Source of the DNA: Bacillus sp. MUM 116
Lineage (GTDB): Bacteria; Bacillota; Bacilli; Bacillales; Cytobacillaceae
Assembly: GCF_001866655.1 (NCBI RefSeq)
Contig: NZ_MLYR01000037.1
Location: forward strand, 1-64,000
Length of the DNA: 64,000 nucleotides
Reading direction: 5' to 3'
Numbering within the stretch: the first letter of the stretch is position 1; every line of letters starts with the position of its first letter. Below, piece after piece: positions 16,844 through 25,979 of this stretch. The notes under the pieces were generated by a model, which worked only from the letters and a program-made list of their open reading frames with translations, made no database searches and was not told the origin of the DNA. The position numbers were made by a program, and so were the translations under genes.

Positions 16844-18832
16844 ATGCCGCATTTTAAACATCTGTTTGAAAAAGTGGTGATTGGTAATACAGAGTTGAAA
16901 AACAGAATTCTTAGTACTGCACATCAAACCAATCATGTTGTAGACGGTATTCCTATATCAGATATGACAGCCTACCATGTAGCTCGAGCTAAAGGTGGGG
17001 TCGGTCTTATTATTCTTGAAGCAGCCGCAGTGCACAGATCGGGGATGCTGACTAGTAAAACTATTGCAGGATACGACAAAAAGGTAGTACCGGCTTATTC
17101 TAAAATTGCTAAAGAATTACATCAGTACGGAACGAAAGTATTCGCTCAATTATTTCATGGAGGCAGAGAAGTTGTATCGAGCGATTATCGCAATGCTGCA
17201 TGGGCTCCGTCTGCAGAACCTAGTTTGCGCTTTGGAGTTATGCCCAGGCCTATGAGCCTTGAGGACATTGAGGAAGTGATTGTAGGATTTGCTCTATCTG
17301 CCAAATTAGCCAAAGAAGCAGGACTCGATGGGGTAGAAATTTGTTGTTCACATGGATATCTTCCAGCGCAATTTTGGTCTAGTCATAGTAATTATCGAAC
17401 AGACCAATACGGTGGATCCTTCGAGAATCGTATGCGTTTTATTGTTGAAGTCATGAAACGTGTCTGGGAGGGAGTCGGTGAAGATTACACCGTGGGAATC
17501 CGAATGAGTTCAGACGAAATGACCATGGATGGAACGAATATAGCAGACGCTGTGAAAATAGTCGAGTATTTGGTAGAACAGGTTCGAGTTGACTTCATAA
17601 ATGTTACAGCAGGAGATTCCAGTACGTATGCTGGATCCACTCATATTGCACCACCATCTCCCATGAAACATGCGTATGTCTCGCCTCAAGCTTTTAAGCT
17701 GCGAATGGCAGGCGCTGTTCCGGTTTTTGTAGGATCTCGAATTATTGATCCTGTAGAGGCAGAGAAAATAATAGCAAATGGAAAGGCGGATGTCATAGGA
17801 ATGACTCGGGCTTTAATTGTCGATCCTGAAATGCCAAATAAGGCAATGAGAGACGAACTTCAATCTATTGATGCTTGCCTGGGATGTCTTCAGGCGTGTA
17901 TTGGTCATTATCATAAAGGACTTATCATTGGATGCGTTCAGAATCCGATAGCTGGTAAGGAGGAAAAGCTTCAACTGTTTATAGAGTCTTCAAAAACCAA
18001 ACAGCATGTAGTAGTAATAGGAGCAGGACCAGCTGGATTGCAAGCTGCCTTGACTGCTGATGCTCAAGGACATGAAGTCACTCTCATTGACCAGAGCGAA
18101 GCAATTGGTGGATTACTACGAATGATGCGGCGAGCTCCAATGCGTCAGGAAGTTGCGGAAACTATGCTGGATAACTATTCACGAAAGTTAGCCAAAAGCA
18201 ATATAAATATCCAGTTAGGAAGTAAGGTCAGTAGGGAAGATATAGTAGAATTGAACCCTGATGCAATCATCTGTGCGGTAGGTTCGCGACCATATGTGCC
18301 TCATATGGTAGGGGCTAACGATCATCGCGTGATAACTGTAGACGATATTTTTAGCAATAAATCCCAAAAAATAGGACCTCGTGTGTTGGTGTTTGATTTC
18401 TGTGGTGACTGGCCAGGAATGGAAGCAGCTATATTCTTGAAAGAAAAGGGCCATGAAGTAACATTGGTCTCTTCGAAGCTTCACATCGGTCAAGAAGTTC
18501 ACCAATATCTTCGAAACGAATATCTAAAAAAACTCTATCAATTGAATGTACATCTTCGACCACATTATGATTTTGGCGGTATTCATGAAGATGGTGTGAT
18601 AATCAGAAATCTATTTTCATATACCAGGGAAACAATGAAAGAATGGGATACTGTGGTTTTATCACTGGGCCGCATTCCCAATAGTGAGTTGTATGAACAA
18701 GTGAAAGATTTGGCTCCAGTTGTTCGGCAGATTGGAGATTGTTTGGCACCCCGGACTATTGAAGAAGCAACTAATGAGGGGATGACCACGGCTCTAGAAA
18801 TAGGTCACATGACAGATAAAATACATTTATAG
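16844..18832 (+). CDS. FMN/4Fe-4S/FAD oxidoreductase (old yellow enzyme-dehydrogenase fusion family)
   Basis: The 662-residue protein has the architecture of 2,4-dienoyl-CoA reductase FadH and trimethylamine dehydrogenase. An N-terminal OYE TIM barrel (1-345; AQLFHGGREV, YLPAQFWSSHSNYRTDQYGG) is followed by a cluster motif CLGCLQAC...C near residues 346-367 and an FAD/NAD(P) module starting VVVIGAGPAGLQAAL near 387. HSNYRTDQYGGS is the classic OYE signature. Possible reactions are N-demethylation of a small amine or betaine, or reduction of an unsaturated compound. The neighbours (NCS1 permease, ALDH, PucR) favour catabolism of a nitrogenous substrate, possibly releasing an aldehyde. The exact substrate is unknown. 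Confidence 0.85.
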   Translation: MPHFKHLFEKVVIGNTELKNRILSTAHQTNHVVDGIPISDMTAYHVARAKGGVGLIILEAAAVHRSGMLTSKTIAGYDKKVVPAYSKIAKELHQYGTKVFAQLFHGGREVVSSDYRNAAWAPSAEPSLRFGVMPRPMSLEDIEEVIVGFALSAKLAKEAGLDGVEICCSHGYLPAQFWSSHSNYRTDQYGGSFENRMRFIVEVMKRVWEGVGEDYTVGIRMSSDEMTMDGTNIADAVKIVEYLVEQVRVDFINVTAGDSSTYAGSTHIAPPSPMKHAYVSPQAFKLRMAGAVPVFVGSRIIDPVEAEKIIANGKADVIGMTRALIVDPEMPNKAMRDELQSIDACLGCLQACIGHYHKGLIIGCVQNPIAGKEEKLQLFIESSKTKQHVVVIGAGPAGLQAALTADAQGHEVTLIDQSEAIGGLLRMMRRAPMRQEVAETMLDNYSRKLAKSNINIQLGSKVSREDIVELNPDAIICAVGSRPYVPHMVGANDHRVITVDDIFSNKSQKIGPRVLVFDFCGDWPGMEAAIFLKEKGHEVTLVSSKLHIGQEVHQYLRNEYLKKLYQLNVHLRPHYDFGGIHEDGVIIRNLFSYTRETMKEWDTVVLSLGRIPNSELYEQVKDLAPVVRQIGDCLAPRTIEEATNEGMTTALEIGHMTDKIHL

Positions 18833-19072
18833 AAGGAAGTGAACAGAATTTCTAAATTAGTTCCATTAAATAAACGTTTCATTCAGAAGAAAAAAATTGG
18901 GTTCTGATGCATGCAATCTATTCGAACAGCCATTATTATTTTTAGCATTATTGAAGTGATGCATATGTTTAAAACGAACAGCTCCTTCTATGTGTGAAAA
19001 TCTATCCTTTTTAAAAGAACTTGGGGAATTCCCTGGCACGAGAATTAGATTAAGTAAGAGAGGGGTTCGAAT

Positions 19073-19282
19073 ATGACAAATCAGACAAACAATGAAACGG
19101 TGTCATTGGAAGTGAAAATGCCTGTTGAACATGAAGTATCAGAAGACTTGAAAAAAATACTGATCGAAATGTCTAACGAAATAAATCTTGGAGATGACTT
19201 CAGCAAATTGGAATACTTTAACCTCTTCTTGATTGGACTAATCCTTCCTGCGTTGCTAATGATTGGGGGTTGGTTCTTATGA
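19073..19282 (+). CDS. Small single-span membrane protein coupled to the NCS1 permease
   Basis: The predicted protein has 69 residues: a soluble acidic N-terminus (1-45, with an amphipathic stretch SEDLKKILIEMSNEI) and one C-terminal membrane helix (FNLFLIGLILPALLMIGGWF). The ribosome site is AGAGGGG. Its TGA overlaps the ATG of the permease (ATGA), a strict translational-coupling signal. I do not recognise a family. By analogy with small accessory subunits of other secondary transporters, it may stabilise or regulate the permease. Confidence 0.7.
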   Translation: MTNQTNNETVSLEVKMPVEHEVSEDLKKILIEMSNEINLGDDFSKLEYFNLFLIGLILPALLMIGGWFL

Positions 19283-20703
19283 AATCAGCAAAAAAGCTTG
19301 AAATATCAATTTCACAGGAAGTAGCCCAAGGAAGTTGGCCATTACCAAAAAAAGAACGAACATGGACTTCTTGGGGCCTTACAGGAGTAGCCTTGAGTGC
19401 CGGAGTTGCAGCTTGGAGCTATTCCATAGGAGGTTTTGTTGCCAACTACCTTAATGCAACGATGGGAACGATGGCAATGATTGCAGGGTGTTTGGTCGGC
19501 ATGTTTTTTGTAATAATGGCAACCGTTCCTGTGAGTATAAAATACGGAGTAGAAAACATTGCTTCAAGCAAATCGATATTAGGTCAAAAAGGATCTATAT
19601 TTGCGATTTTTCTGCAGTATGCTTCCATTGTTGGTTGGAACTGCTTACTAATTATTCTTTTCGGTAAAGCAGTAGGAGAAGTGCTTTTTTCCGCAGGTTT
19701 ACTTCATTCATTTTCCCAACAGGTTGTTACAGCCATTAGTTCACTGGCAGCCATTTCAATCAGCTGGATTTCGTTACGTGGTGGTTCAGCAGCCGTGAAA
19801 AATACTTCCCTTATTATTAGTCTACTTGTTGGCTTAACCGGTATTTTAATCATGTATAAATTAATTAGCACGGTTGGGATTAGTAAAATATTTCATGCAA
19901 AACCGCTCGCATCCTCTGGTGATCGACTTTGGGATTACACAACTGGTTTTGAAATTTTAGTTGCAAGTGTTCTTTCGTGGTGGCCATATATGGGAGGCAT
20001 TGTTAGAATGGTTCCGAGTTCTGGGAAAGCTTTATGGCCAACCTTGCTTGGGATGGGATTACCGACTGGTGTCATTAGTTTAATTGGACTCTTTTCGGCT
20101 CTTGCAACCGGAAACTATGACCCTACTAAATGGTTTGTACAAGTCGGTGGAATTGGTTTTGGAATTATCGCTTTACTGTTTTTAGCTTTGGCGAATATAG
20201 GAACGGCAATTGTAGGAGCATATACAACTGGAATTGGTTTGCGTCAAATTAAATGGATTGAAAAGAAAACAACGTGGAATCAAACGACACTTATCGTGCT
20301 ATTACCAGTTGCTATCATTAGCGTGTTCTTTCCGGATCAATTTTTAAATGCAATTCCGTCCTTCCTAGCATTTCTAGGTGTAGCATTTGCTCCAATTATT
20401 GGGATTCAAATAGCGGATTATTTCATTTTACGAAAACAAAGTATTTCACTGAATCATCTTTACTTGAATGGAAAGGAATCACACTATCATTTTTGGGGTG
20501 GAATAAACTTAGCTGCATTTGTTTCATGCGTTGTAGGTTTTTTTATCTATATCTATTTACTTGATCCTATTACGTATGCATCAGCGCCAATATTTAAATA
20601 TACGACTGCTTCAATTCCAGTAATTATCTTATCGGGATTTTGTTACTATTTGATCACAAAGATCTTTGTCATACCTTCGAATAAAGGTGGTTACCAGAAA
20701 TAG
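19279..20703 (+). CDS. NCS1-family permease (purine/cytosine/hydantoin/allantoin type)
   Basis: The 474-residue membrane protein has 12 predicted helices. The N-terminal region (WPLPKKERTWTSWGLTGVAL, then SYSIGGFVANYLNATMGTMA) and IGIQIADYFILRKQSI near residue 375 are typical of nucleobase:cation symporter-1 proteins such as CodB and Mhp1. The ATG at 19279 overlaps the upstream stop; a TTG three codons earlier is unlikely. It probably imports the substrate of the neighbouring oxidoreductase: a nucleobase, hydantoin or other small N-compound. Confidence 0.85.
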   Translation: MKSAKKLEISISQEVAQGSWPLPKKERTWTSWGLTGVALSAGVAAWSYSIGGFVANYLNATMGTMAMIAGCLVGMFFVIMATVPVSIKYGVENIASSKSILGQKGSIFAIFLQYASIVGWNCLLIILFGKAVGEVLFSAGLLHSFSQQVVTAISSLAAISISWISLRGGSAAVKNTSLIISLLVGLTGILIMYKLISTVGISKIFHAKPLASSGDRLWDYTTGFEILVASVLSWWPYMGGIVRMVPSSGKALWPTLLGMGLPTGVISLIGLFSALATGNYDPTKWFVQVGGIGFGIIALLFLALANIGTAIVGAYTTGIGLRQIKWIEKKTTWNQTTLIVLLPVAIISVFFPDQFLNAIPSFLAFLGVAFAPIIGIQIADYFILRKQSISLNHLYLNGKESHYHFWGGINLAAFVSCVVGFFIYIYLLDPITYASAPIFKYTTASIPVIILSGFCYYLITKIFVIPSNKGGYQK

Positions 20704-20744
20704 ATAATCGATGTAGTTTACCATATTAATAGGAGGAATTATAA

Positions 20745-22208
20745 ATGGAAAAAACAGTGGTAACAGCAACTTTAAATGCAAAAGCGTTTATTAATGGCAA
20801 ATGGGTTGAGGGAGAGGGAGAACTGGTTCAGCTAAAAAGCCCTGTTAACGGTGAAATACTTGGAACATATAGAGAAAGTTCATTGGAACAAGTAGATTTA
20901 GCCATTAAAAGTGCAAAGGAGGCTCAAAAGAAATGGGCTGAGGTTCCACTACTAGATAAGCTGGATTTACTTAAAAATGCACATGAGATTGGAAAAAAAT
21001 ATGGAGAAGAAATGGCTAGATTAATCACATTAGAAATGGGCAAAACAATCACTGAGGCGCGTGAAGAAGTATATGAACTTGGTATTTCTAACTTTGAACA
21101 TGCGATAGGTGAAGTCCAGAGATTAAGAGGCACGACATTACCAAGTACGTTTGAAAGAACGAATAATAAAAGAATTCATGTAACACAAGCGCCAATTGGT
21201 GTAATTTCTGTTATTACGCCGTGGAACTTTCCAATTTCTTTATCAGCAGAAATTTTGCCTTATGCATTAGCAGTTGGAAATACTGTCGTGTTTAAGCCAT
21301 CTGAAATTACCCCTTTCAGTACTGAATTGCTAGTTAAGCTTTTTGATGAAGCCGGCTTTCCACCAGGAGTGATCAATTTAGTACAAGGGAAAGGAAAGGT
21401 GGGTAATAGAATAGTAACACATGAGGATGTAAGAGGAGTCACCTTTACAGGCAGCACAGCTGTTGGAAAAAGGATTGCTCAATCTGCAGGTCTAAAAAGG
21501 ACTCTGCTGGAGTTAGGCGGAAATGGTCCTCAAATCGTAATGGAAGATGCTCATTTGGAAGAGGCAGTAGAAGCAGCGGTTAATGGTTGTTTTTATAATG
21601 CCGGGCAAGTATGCACAGCCGCAGAACGGATTTTAGTTCATGAAAGTATCCATGATCAATTTGTTCAGTTACTAGTGGAAAGAACGAAGAAAATTCGCTT
21701 AGGTAATCCATTAGAGGATTGTACAGAAATGGGACCTTTATCAAGTGAATCAATCGTGAAGAAAATGAATGAACATCTTGAAGATGCAGTAATGAAAGGT
21801 GCACAGATTATTTATGGCGGTAAGCACAAAGGGCTGTATTTTGAACCAACAATCCTCATCAATGCTAATCAATCAATGCTTCTAGGAAAAGATGAGACTT
21901 TTGGTCCTATAGCACCAATTATTAAATTTAGAACTAGGGAAGAAGCAGTAGATATTGCCAACGATACACCTTATGGACTTACTGCGTCAGTATTTACATC
22001 GAGCTTAGAAGATGCATGGTATATGGCGGACCAACTTGAACATGGAACGGTTCATATTAACGAAACAACTAACTATTGGGATTTTCTTGCTCCGTTTGGT
22101 GGTATGAAGAATAGTGGTAATGGAAGGATTTTAAGTCAGTGGGTGTTCCAGCATTTGACTGAAGTCAAACAAATCACGTTTGATCCTACTAAAACGAAGC
22201 GGAGATAA
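20745..22208 (+). CDS. Aldehyde dehydrogenase (NAD(P)-dependent)
   Basis: The 487-residue ALDH has the oxyanion Asn in ITPWNFPISLSAE near residue 162, the cofactor loop FTGSTAVGKRIA near 237, the general base in LLELGGNGP near 258 and the nucleophile in GQVCTAAERI near 292. It most resembles benzaldehyde/vanillin-type ALDHs. It lies 41 bases after the permease with an AGGAGG site. It could oxidise the aldehyde released by the FMN/4Fe-4S oxidoreductase. A strong hairpin ends the operon. Confidence 0.9.
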   Translation: MEKTVVTATLNAKAFINGKWVEGEGELVQLKSPVNGEILGTYRESSLEQVDLAIKSAKEAQKKWAEVPLLDKLDLLKNAHEIGKKYGEEMARLITLEMGKTITEAREEVYELGISNFEHAIGEVQRLRGTTLPSTFERTNNKRIHVTQAPIGVISVITPWNFPISLSAEILPYALAVGNTVVFKPSEITPFSTELLVKLFDEAGFPPGVINLVQGKGKVGNRIVTHEDVRGVTFTGSTAVGKRIAQSAGLKRTLLELGGNGPQIVMEDAHLEEAVEAAVNGCFYNAGQVCTAAERILVHESIHDQFVQLLVERTKKIRLGNPLEDCTEMGPLSSESIVKKMNEHLEDAVMKGAQIIYGGKHKGLYFEPTILINANQSMLLGKDETFGPIAPIIKFRTREEAVDIANDTPYGLTASVFTSSLEDAWYMADQLEHGTVHINETTNYWDFLAPFGGMKNSGNGRILSQWVFQHLTEVKQITFDPTKTKRR

Positions 22209-22224
22209 TAATAAAGTGAAACTT

Positions 22225-22254
22225 CAATCAGTGGGGATTTTTCCCCACTGATTG
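22225..22254 (+). terminator. Strong hairpin after the ALDH operon
   Basis: CAATCAGTGGGGA pairs perfectly with TCCCCACTGATTG. The T tract after it is poor (TTAGTT), so it may be part of the larger structured element that continues to 22341. Confidence 0.6.
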
Positions 22255-22341
22255 TTAGTTGAACCAATCGGGCTTTTTCGGGCAGTTGATCTCCACCTTC
22301 TTCCTGCTTACGCAAAGCCCTGAAGAGGGGTTTACTGCCCG
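22225..22341. repeat. Compact structured intergenic element
   Basis: A 13-bp hairpin is followed by AACCAATCGGGC, and then by arms CGGGCAGT (22279-22286) and ACTGCCCG (22334-22341) enclosing a 47-base loop. It contains no ORF. The combination of a leading hairpin and a GGGCAGT/ACTGCCC stem reminds me of interspersed non-coding elements in Bacillus genomes, but that is memory, not a search. Confidence 0.45.
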
Positions 22342-22363
22342 TTAAAGCGGGATAAAAAAGGGT

Positions 22364-22402
22364 AACAGAGAGGGGCAACATTCAACGTTGTCCCTTTCTG
22401 TT
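22364..22402 (-). terminator. Terminator of the minus-strand regulator gene
   Basis: A 16-bp stem, AACAGAGAGGGGCAAC with GTTGTCCCTTTCTGTT (two G-U type mismatches), is followed on the minus strand by ACCCTTTTTT. Confidence 0.8.
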
Positions 22403-22434
22403 TGTTAAAAAACAAAAAAGAAGGTCCTTTCATA

Positions 22435-23772
22435 TTAACCATTTACATAATAAATTTTTCGAGGTCTGCCCTTTGAGGTAGGGGCTTCCTCACCGATGAT
22501 TTCCGCAATGCCCTGCTCGACCAAGCCGTTTAGAATTCTTCTGGCATTTCGCGGCGTCATTTTCAACCAGTCCGCAATATTCGCTGCGGTAATCGAGTTT
22601 CTCCCCAGTCTTTTTTGAATGGACAAAATTTTATTAAACGTGGTGATCGTGATCCCACTATCTTTCAGCTTGTCACTTATTTCTATGTTATCGGTTCGAT
22701 AACTATATGTAATACTTTCTTCTTCTTTAAGTGGTCCCTCAATCGTTCCGTTTGTATCAACGAGGAAGGCAGAAAAGGCACCGTAATTTTGGGCATGATT
22801 TAAGGCTAATCTGGCATTCTCCTCCGCAGCAAGAGCGGAATCTCCAAAACCAATTCCGATATTTGCATGGAAATCCGTAATCAAGGCTAATTCTTCCAAG
22901 AGAGAAGAAATTTGCTGGCGCGAATTATGCAAAGAACCTCTTGTAGAAAAAATCATAAACGTTCCCACTCCAATCGTCATAAACGATCCTGAAATGGATT
23001 CAGAAAAATTAAGTACAGCTGACTGTAATTCCAAGTTCAATCGATGAAGGTCATATGACACAGTGTGGAAATCTGATTTTTTCTCCATTTTTTGTACTTG
23101 TATTAGCAGTGTTGCAATTTGTGACTGTTTAAAATGCAAAGTCTCCCACTGCTGAATCGCTTTAGTCAATGTTTCGCGAATATTGCTTCGAGTCGGCGTA
23201 ACCCGGTAGACAGGGATGCCTTGAGAGCGAAGCTTTTCATAAATCGAGTAAAGACAGGTTACACATAAATTCACTTTTCCGTTATTAAATAATTTTTGAT
23301 GGAAAGCCAATAGGTCGTCGTGTGGAGTATCATGCAAATATTCGTGAACATAAACTTGTTTGCTTGAAATCCCAAGATCCTGATATGTTTCATTTACATC
23401 ACGTTCCGTCAGCATATCAATGCTGATACGTTCTAGGCTTGCCCCATTCTTGTATCCGATTTCTAGAAGGGTTTTGGTTAAACTTGCTCCATCTAACCCA
23501 AGGAAGAAAAACGGCTGGTCCGTGCCGCTTGTTTGTGCGGCGTTATAAAGGCCTGGACCTGCAAACACCCATAAATCTGTCCGGTGTTGATTTTGCTGTA
23601 AAATGGTTGTTGCTTCTTCCATATGTTGATAAGTAAACGGAATGGCTTCCATTCTGTCATTGTATTCAGCAGCAATGTCGCAAATTAATTGAACAAAATC
23701 ACTTGGCCCTACAATACCGGCTCTAGGTTTCAAAAAAGCCACCACCAATTCATGAACAAAAATATTTTCCAA
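22435..23772 (-). CDS. Transcriptional regulator with sensor, degenerate GGDEF-like and winged-helix domains
   Basis: This 445-residue protein has three parts. Residues 1-200 form a ligand-binding-like alpha/beta region (GIVGPSDFVQLICDIA; LWVFAGPGLYNAA). Residues about 215-345 resemble a nucleotide-cyclase fold without catalytic residues (IGIGFGDSALAAEENARLAL is typical). Residues 375-445 form a winged helix (SITAANIADWLKMTPRNARR, then GRPRKIYYV). I recognise the organisation from uncharacterised Firmicute regulators but cannot name a family. It diverges from the monooxygenase operon and is the best candidate to bind the GGAA-N3-TTCC palindromes at 23917, 29295 and 31424. Confidence 0.75.
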   Translation of the reverse strand: MENIFVHELVVAFLKPRAGIVGPSDFVQLICDIAAEYNDRMEAIPFTYQHMEEATTILQQNQHRTDLWVFAGPGLYNAAQTSGTDQPFFFLGLDGASLTKTLLEIGYKNGASLERISIDMLTERDVNETYQDLGISSKQVYVHEYLHDTPHDDLLAFHQKLFNNGKVNLCVTCLYSIYEKLRSQGIPVYRVTPTRSNIRETLTKAIQQWETLHFKQSQIATLLIQVQKMEKKSDFHTVSYDLHRLNLELQSAVLNFSESISGSFMTIGVGTFMIFSTRGSLHNSRQQISSLLEELALITDFHANIGIGFGDSALAAEENARLALNHAQNYGAFSAFLVDTNGTIEGPLKEEESITYSYRTDNIEISDKLKDSGITITTFNKILSIQKRLGRNSITAANIADWLKMTPRNARRILNGLVEQGIAEIIGEEAPTSKGRPRKIYYVNG

Positions 23773-23867
23773 GTAGTTACATTATAGCAATAAAGCGGAT
23801 TATTTTTAACTATGAATATTTTCGGAAGAAATATTTCAAATAATAAAAGAATTTTTTGAAAATTCAA

Positions 23868-23896
23868 TTGACAAACGTTCCTAATATTTGTATAGT
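23868..23896 (+). promoter_or_regulatory. SigA promoter of the monooxygenase operon
   Basis: TTGACA, 17 bases, TATAGT. It is almost a twin of the promoter at 29247. It lies in the divergent region with the regulator gene. Confidence 0.85.
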
Positions 23897-23916
23897 GTCA
23901 ATAAGGGAATATATCA

Positions 23917-23927
23917 GGAATAATTCC
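23917..23927. promoter_or_regulatory. GGAA-N3-TTCC palindrome, candidate operator 1
   Basis: GGAATAATTCC starts 20 bases after the -10 hexamer. The same 11-bp pattern recurs after the promoters at 29247 and 31387. Confidence 0.5.
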
Positions 23928-23953
23928 ATAAATGATTAAAGGAGGAAAATCGA

Positions 23954-24451
23954 TTGAAGGGAAACGAACTTTTGCCTTTAGTAGATAAAGAGAAATTTAG
24001 ACATGTGATTGGTCATTTTGCCAGCGGTGTTTCGATCATCACTGTTAACCATCAGGGAGTGGATTTTGGTATTACAGCAAGCGCGGTTAGTTCATTATCA
24101 TTAGAGCCCCCAATGCTGCTTGTTTGTGTCAATAAGAGTACTGGAACATGTCATGCGATATCTGACGAAGGATCATTTACCGTAAATATTCTCGCCGAAA
24201 ATCAAAAAGAATTGGCATTACAATTTGCTCGTGCAAATACGGACAAATTCAATGATGTTTCCTTTAATTATGGGGAATTGGGAAATCCCGTTTTAGAAAA
24301 TACCCTTGCGCAGCTGGAATGTAGAGTTGTGGAAGAAGTTACAGGGGGAACGCATTCTGTTTTTCTTGCGGAGGTAGTGAAAGCGCATTCTGTTGAGGGC
24401 GATCCGTTAGTCTATTTTAGAGGGAAATTCGGCCAATTTTCTGAATCATAA
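23954..24451 (+). CDS. Flavin reductase (HpaC/RutF family)
   Basis: The 165-residue protein starts at a TTG after GGAGGAAAA. It is a split-barrel flavin reductase domain protein: FASGVSIITVNHQGVDFGIT near residue 22, SSLSLEPPMLLVCVNKSTGT near 48 and the C-terminal DPLVYFRGKFGQ. Such proteins use NAD(P)H to supply reduced flavin to a partner monooxygenase, here the HpaB-like gene 43 bases downstream. Together they form a two-component flavin monooxygenase. Confidence 0.9.
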   Translation: MKGNELLPLVDKEKFRHVIGHFASGVSIITVNHQGVDFGITASAVSSLSLEPPMLLVCVNKSTGTCHAISDEGSFTVNILAENQKELALQFARANTDKFNDVSFNYGELGNPVLENTLAQLECRVVEEVTGGTHSVFLAEVVKAHSVEGDPLVYFRGKFGQFSES

Positions 24452-24494
24452 CGATTAATCATACAAACTTATAAAAATCGAAGGAGGAATTTAA

Positions 24495-25955
24495 ATGGCA
24501 TTAATGACAGGAAAACAATACAAGAATTCATTAAATGATGGCAGAGAAGTGTATATTGATGGGGAAAGGGTCTCAAACATTGCTGAACACCCGGCCTTTA
24601 AATCAATTATTGATGTGAAAGCTAGAATGTACGACATCAATCATGAGGAAAAATATGCAGACAAAGTAAAAGCAGTATTACCAGATGGAGAAGAAATCTG
24701 CAGAGGATACAAAACACCTGAAACAAAAGAGGATTTGAAAGCTATTCGAACGTATGTAGAAACTGTGTTGGATGATCTTGAAGGCGTGGTTTATCGTGTT
24801 GGGGATGAAACAATTGGAGAAATGTGGTCCTTATATGATGCCCAAGAAAGATTGAATGAAATCGATCCAACCTATGCAAGAAATATTAAGTACCATGTTG
24901 ATCGGGTTGCAAGAGAAGACTTGTTCCACGTTTCAGCTAATACTGACCCAAAAGGTGACCGCAGTAAGTTATTCAGCGGTACAGATGGCGGCACATTGCT
25001 TCATGTGGTGGAAGAAAACGATAAAGGAATTGTTGTAAAAGGGGCAAAATTTGAAACTGCAGCCGCTTATGCCCACCAAGCATTTGTAAAACCAACAATT
25101 TTAGACTGGGAAGCAGGAAAAGAGGCAATGGCACCGTTTGCTTGTGGATTTATCTGCGACATGGGTGCACCAGGACTTAAGCATATCTGCCGTTCCTCGA
25201 TTGGAACAGGGAAAAACCCAGCAGATTATCCTATTTCTACTAAATTTGAAGAGATTGATACATTACTAATCTTTGATAACGTCCTGATCCCATGGGAAAA
25301 TGTACTGTTCCATCGTTCATTAGAATCTGCAGCCTATATTCGCTCGACTTTACACCGTTATTCTGCCTTTAACTATACACTTAGGATTTTGCGCAGAGCA
25401 GACTATTTACTCGGTGCAGCATTATTGAACGTAGAACAAACTGGACTGACTAAGCTTCAGGCAGTAAAAGAAAAAATTGCCCAATTGATTACGTATCGTG
25501 AAGGAATCAATGCCCATTTAACAGCTGCAGTGGCCGATGCAGAACGCAGCCCAGGCGGCTTAATGATGCCAAATCAATCATTGTTATATACCGGAAGATT
25601 ATTTGCATTACAGAATTTCCCCGCAATGGCACATTTGACAAGAGAACTTGTGGGAGGACAATTGGCTGTAACTCCAGACACCACAACAATGTCTGATCCG
25701 CAGATTATCGATTATATTGATCAATATTATTCTGTTGGAAAATGGACTGCAGAAGACCGTGGAAAATTACTTTACTTTGCGCGTGATTTGCTAAATTCTT
25801 CTTATGCTGGTCATATGGTTACATTTGAATTGTTTGCTCAAAGTCCGCCATTTGCACAATACATGGCAGCATTCAATAACTTTGACGCGGAACCAATGCG
25901 TGAAATGGTAAGGAAAGCTGCAAATCTTAATACAAAAACAACTCTTTCAGTTTAA
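24495..25955 (+). CDS. FADH2-dependent monooxygenase, HpaB/PvcC family
   Basis: The 486-residue protein has the acyl-CoA-dehydrogenase-like fold of 4-hydroxyphenylacetate 3-hydroxylase large components. Visible signatures are MTGKQYKNSLNDGREVYIDG at the start, HVSANTDPKGDRSK near residue 155, DTLLIFDNVLIPWENVLFHR near 255 and a C-terminal DLLNSSYAGHMVTFELFAQS. HpaB homologues hydroxylate phenols, but related enzymes oxidise other aromatics and heterocycles. The unusual partners here (RidA-like, DUF1028, M20 hydrolase) suggest a nitrogen heterocycle. Substrate unknown. Confidence 0.88.
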   Translation: MALMTGKQYKNSLNDGREVYIDGERVSNIAEHPAFKSIIDVKARMYDINHEEKYADKVKAVLPDGEEICRGYKTPETKEDLKAIRTYVETVLDDLEGVVYRVGDETIGEMWSLYDAQERLNEIDPTYARNIKYHVDRVAREDLFHVSANTDPKGDRSKLFSGTDGGTLLHVVEENDKGIVVKGAKFETAAAYAHQAFVKPTILDWEAGKEAMAPFACGFICDMGAPGLKHICRSSIGTGKNPADYPISTKFEEIDTLLIFDNVLIPWENVLFHRSLESAAYIRSTLHRYSAFNYTLRILRRADYLLGAALLNVEQTGLTKLQAVKEKIAQLITYREGINAHLTAAVADAERSPGGLMMPNQSLLYTGRLFALQNFPAMAHLTRELVGGQLAVTPDTTTMSDPQIIDYIDQYYSVGKWTAEDRGKLLYFARDLLNSSYAGHMVTFELFAQSPPFAQYMAAFNNFDAEPMREMVRKAANLNTKTTLSV

Positions 25956-25979
25956 GAATAATAGAAGGGAGCGGTAAAA

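Noticed and set aside
19034-19050. TGGCACGAGAATTAG resembling a sigma-54 promoter before the 69-residue membrane gene
   Set aside because: The -24 part fits but the -12 lacks the required GC (TTAG instead of TTGC), and no sigma-54 activator is linked to this operon.
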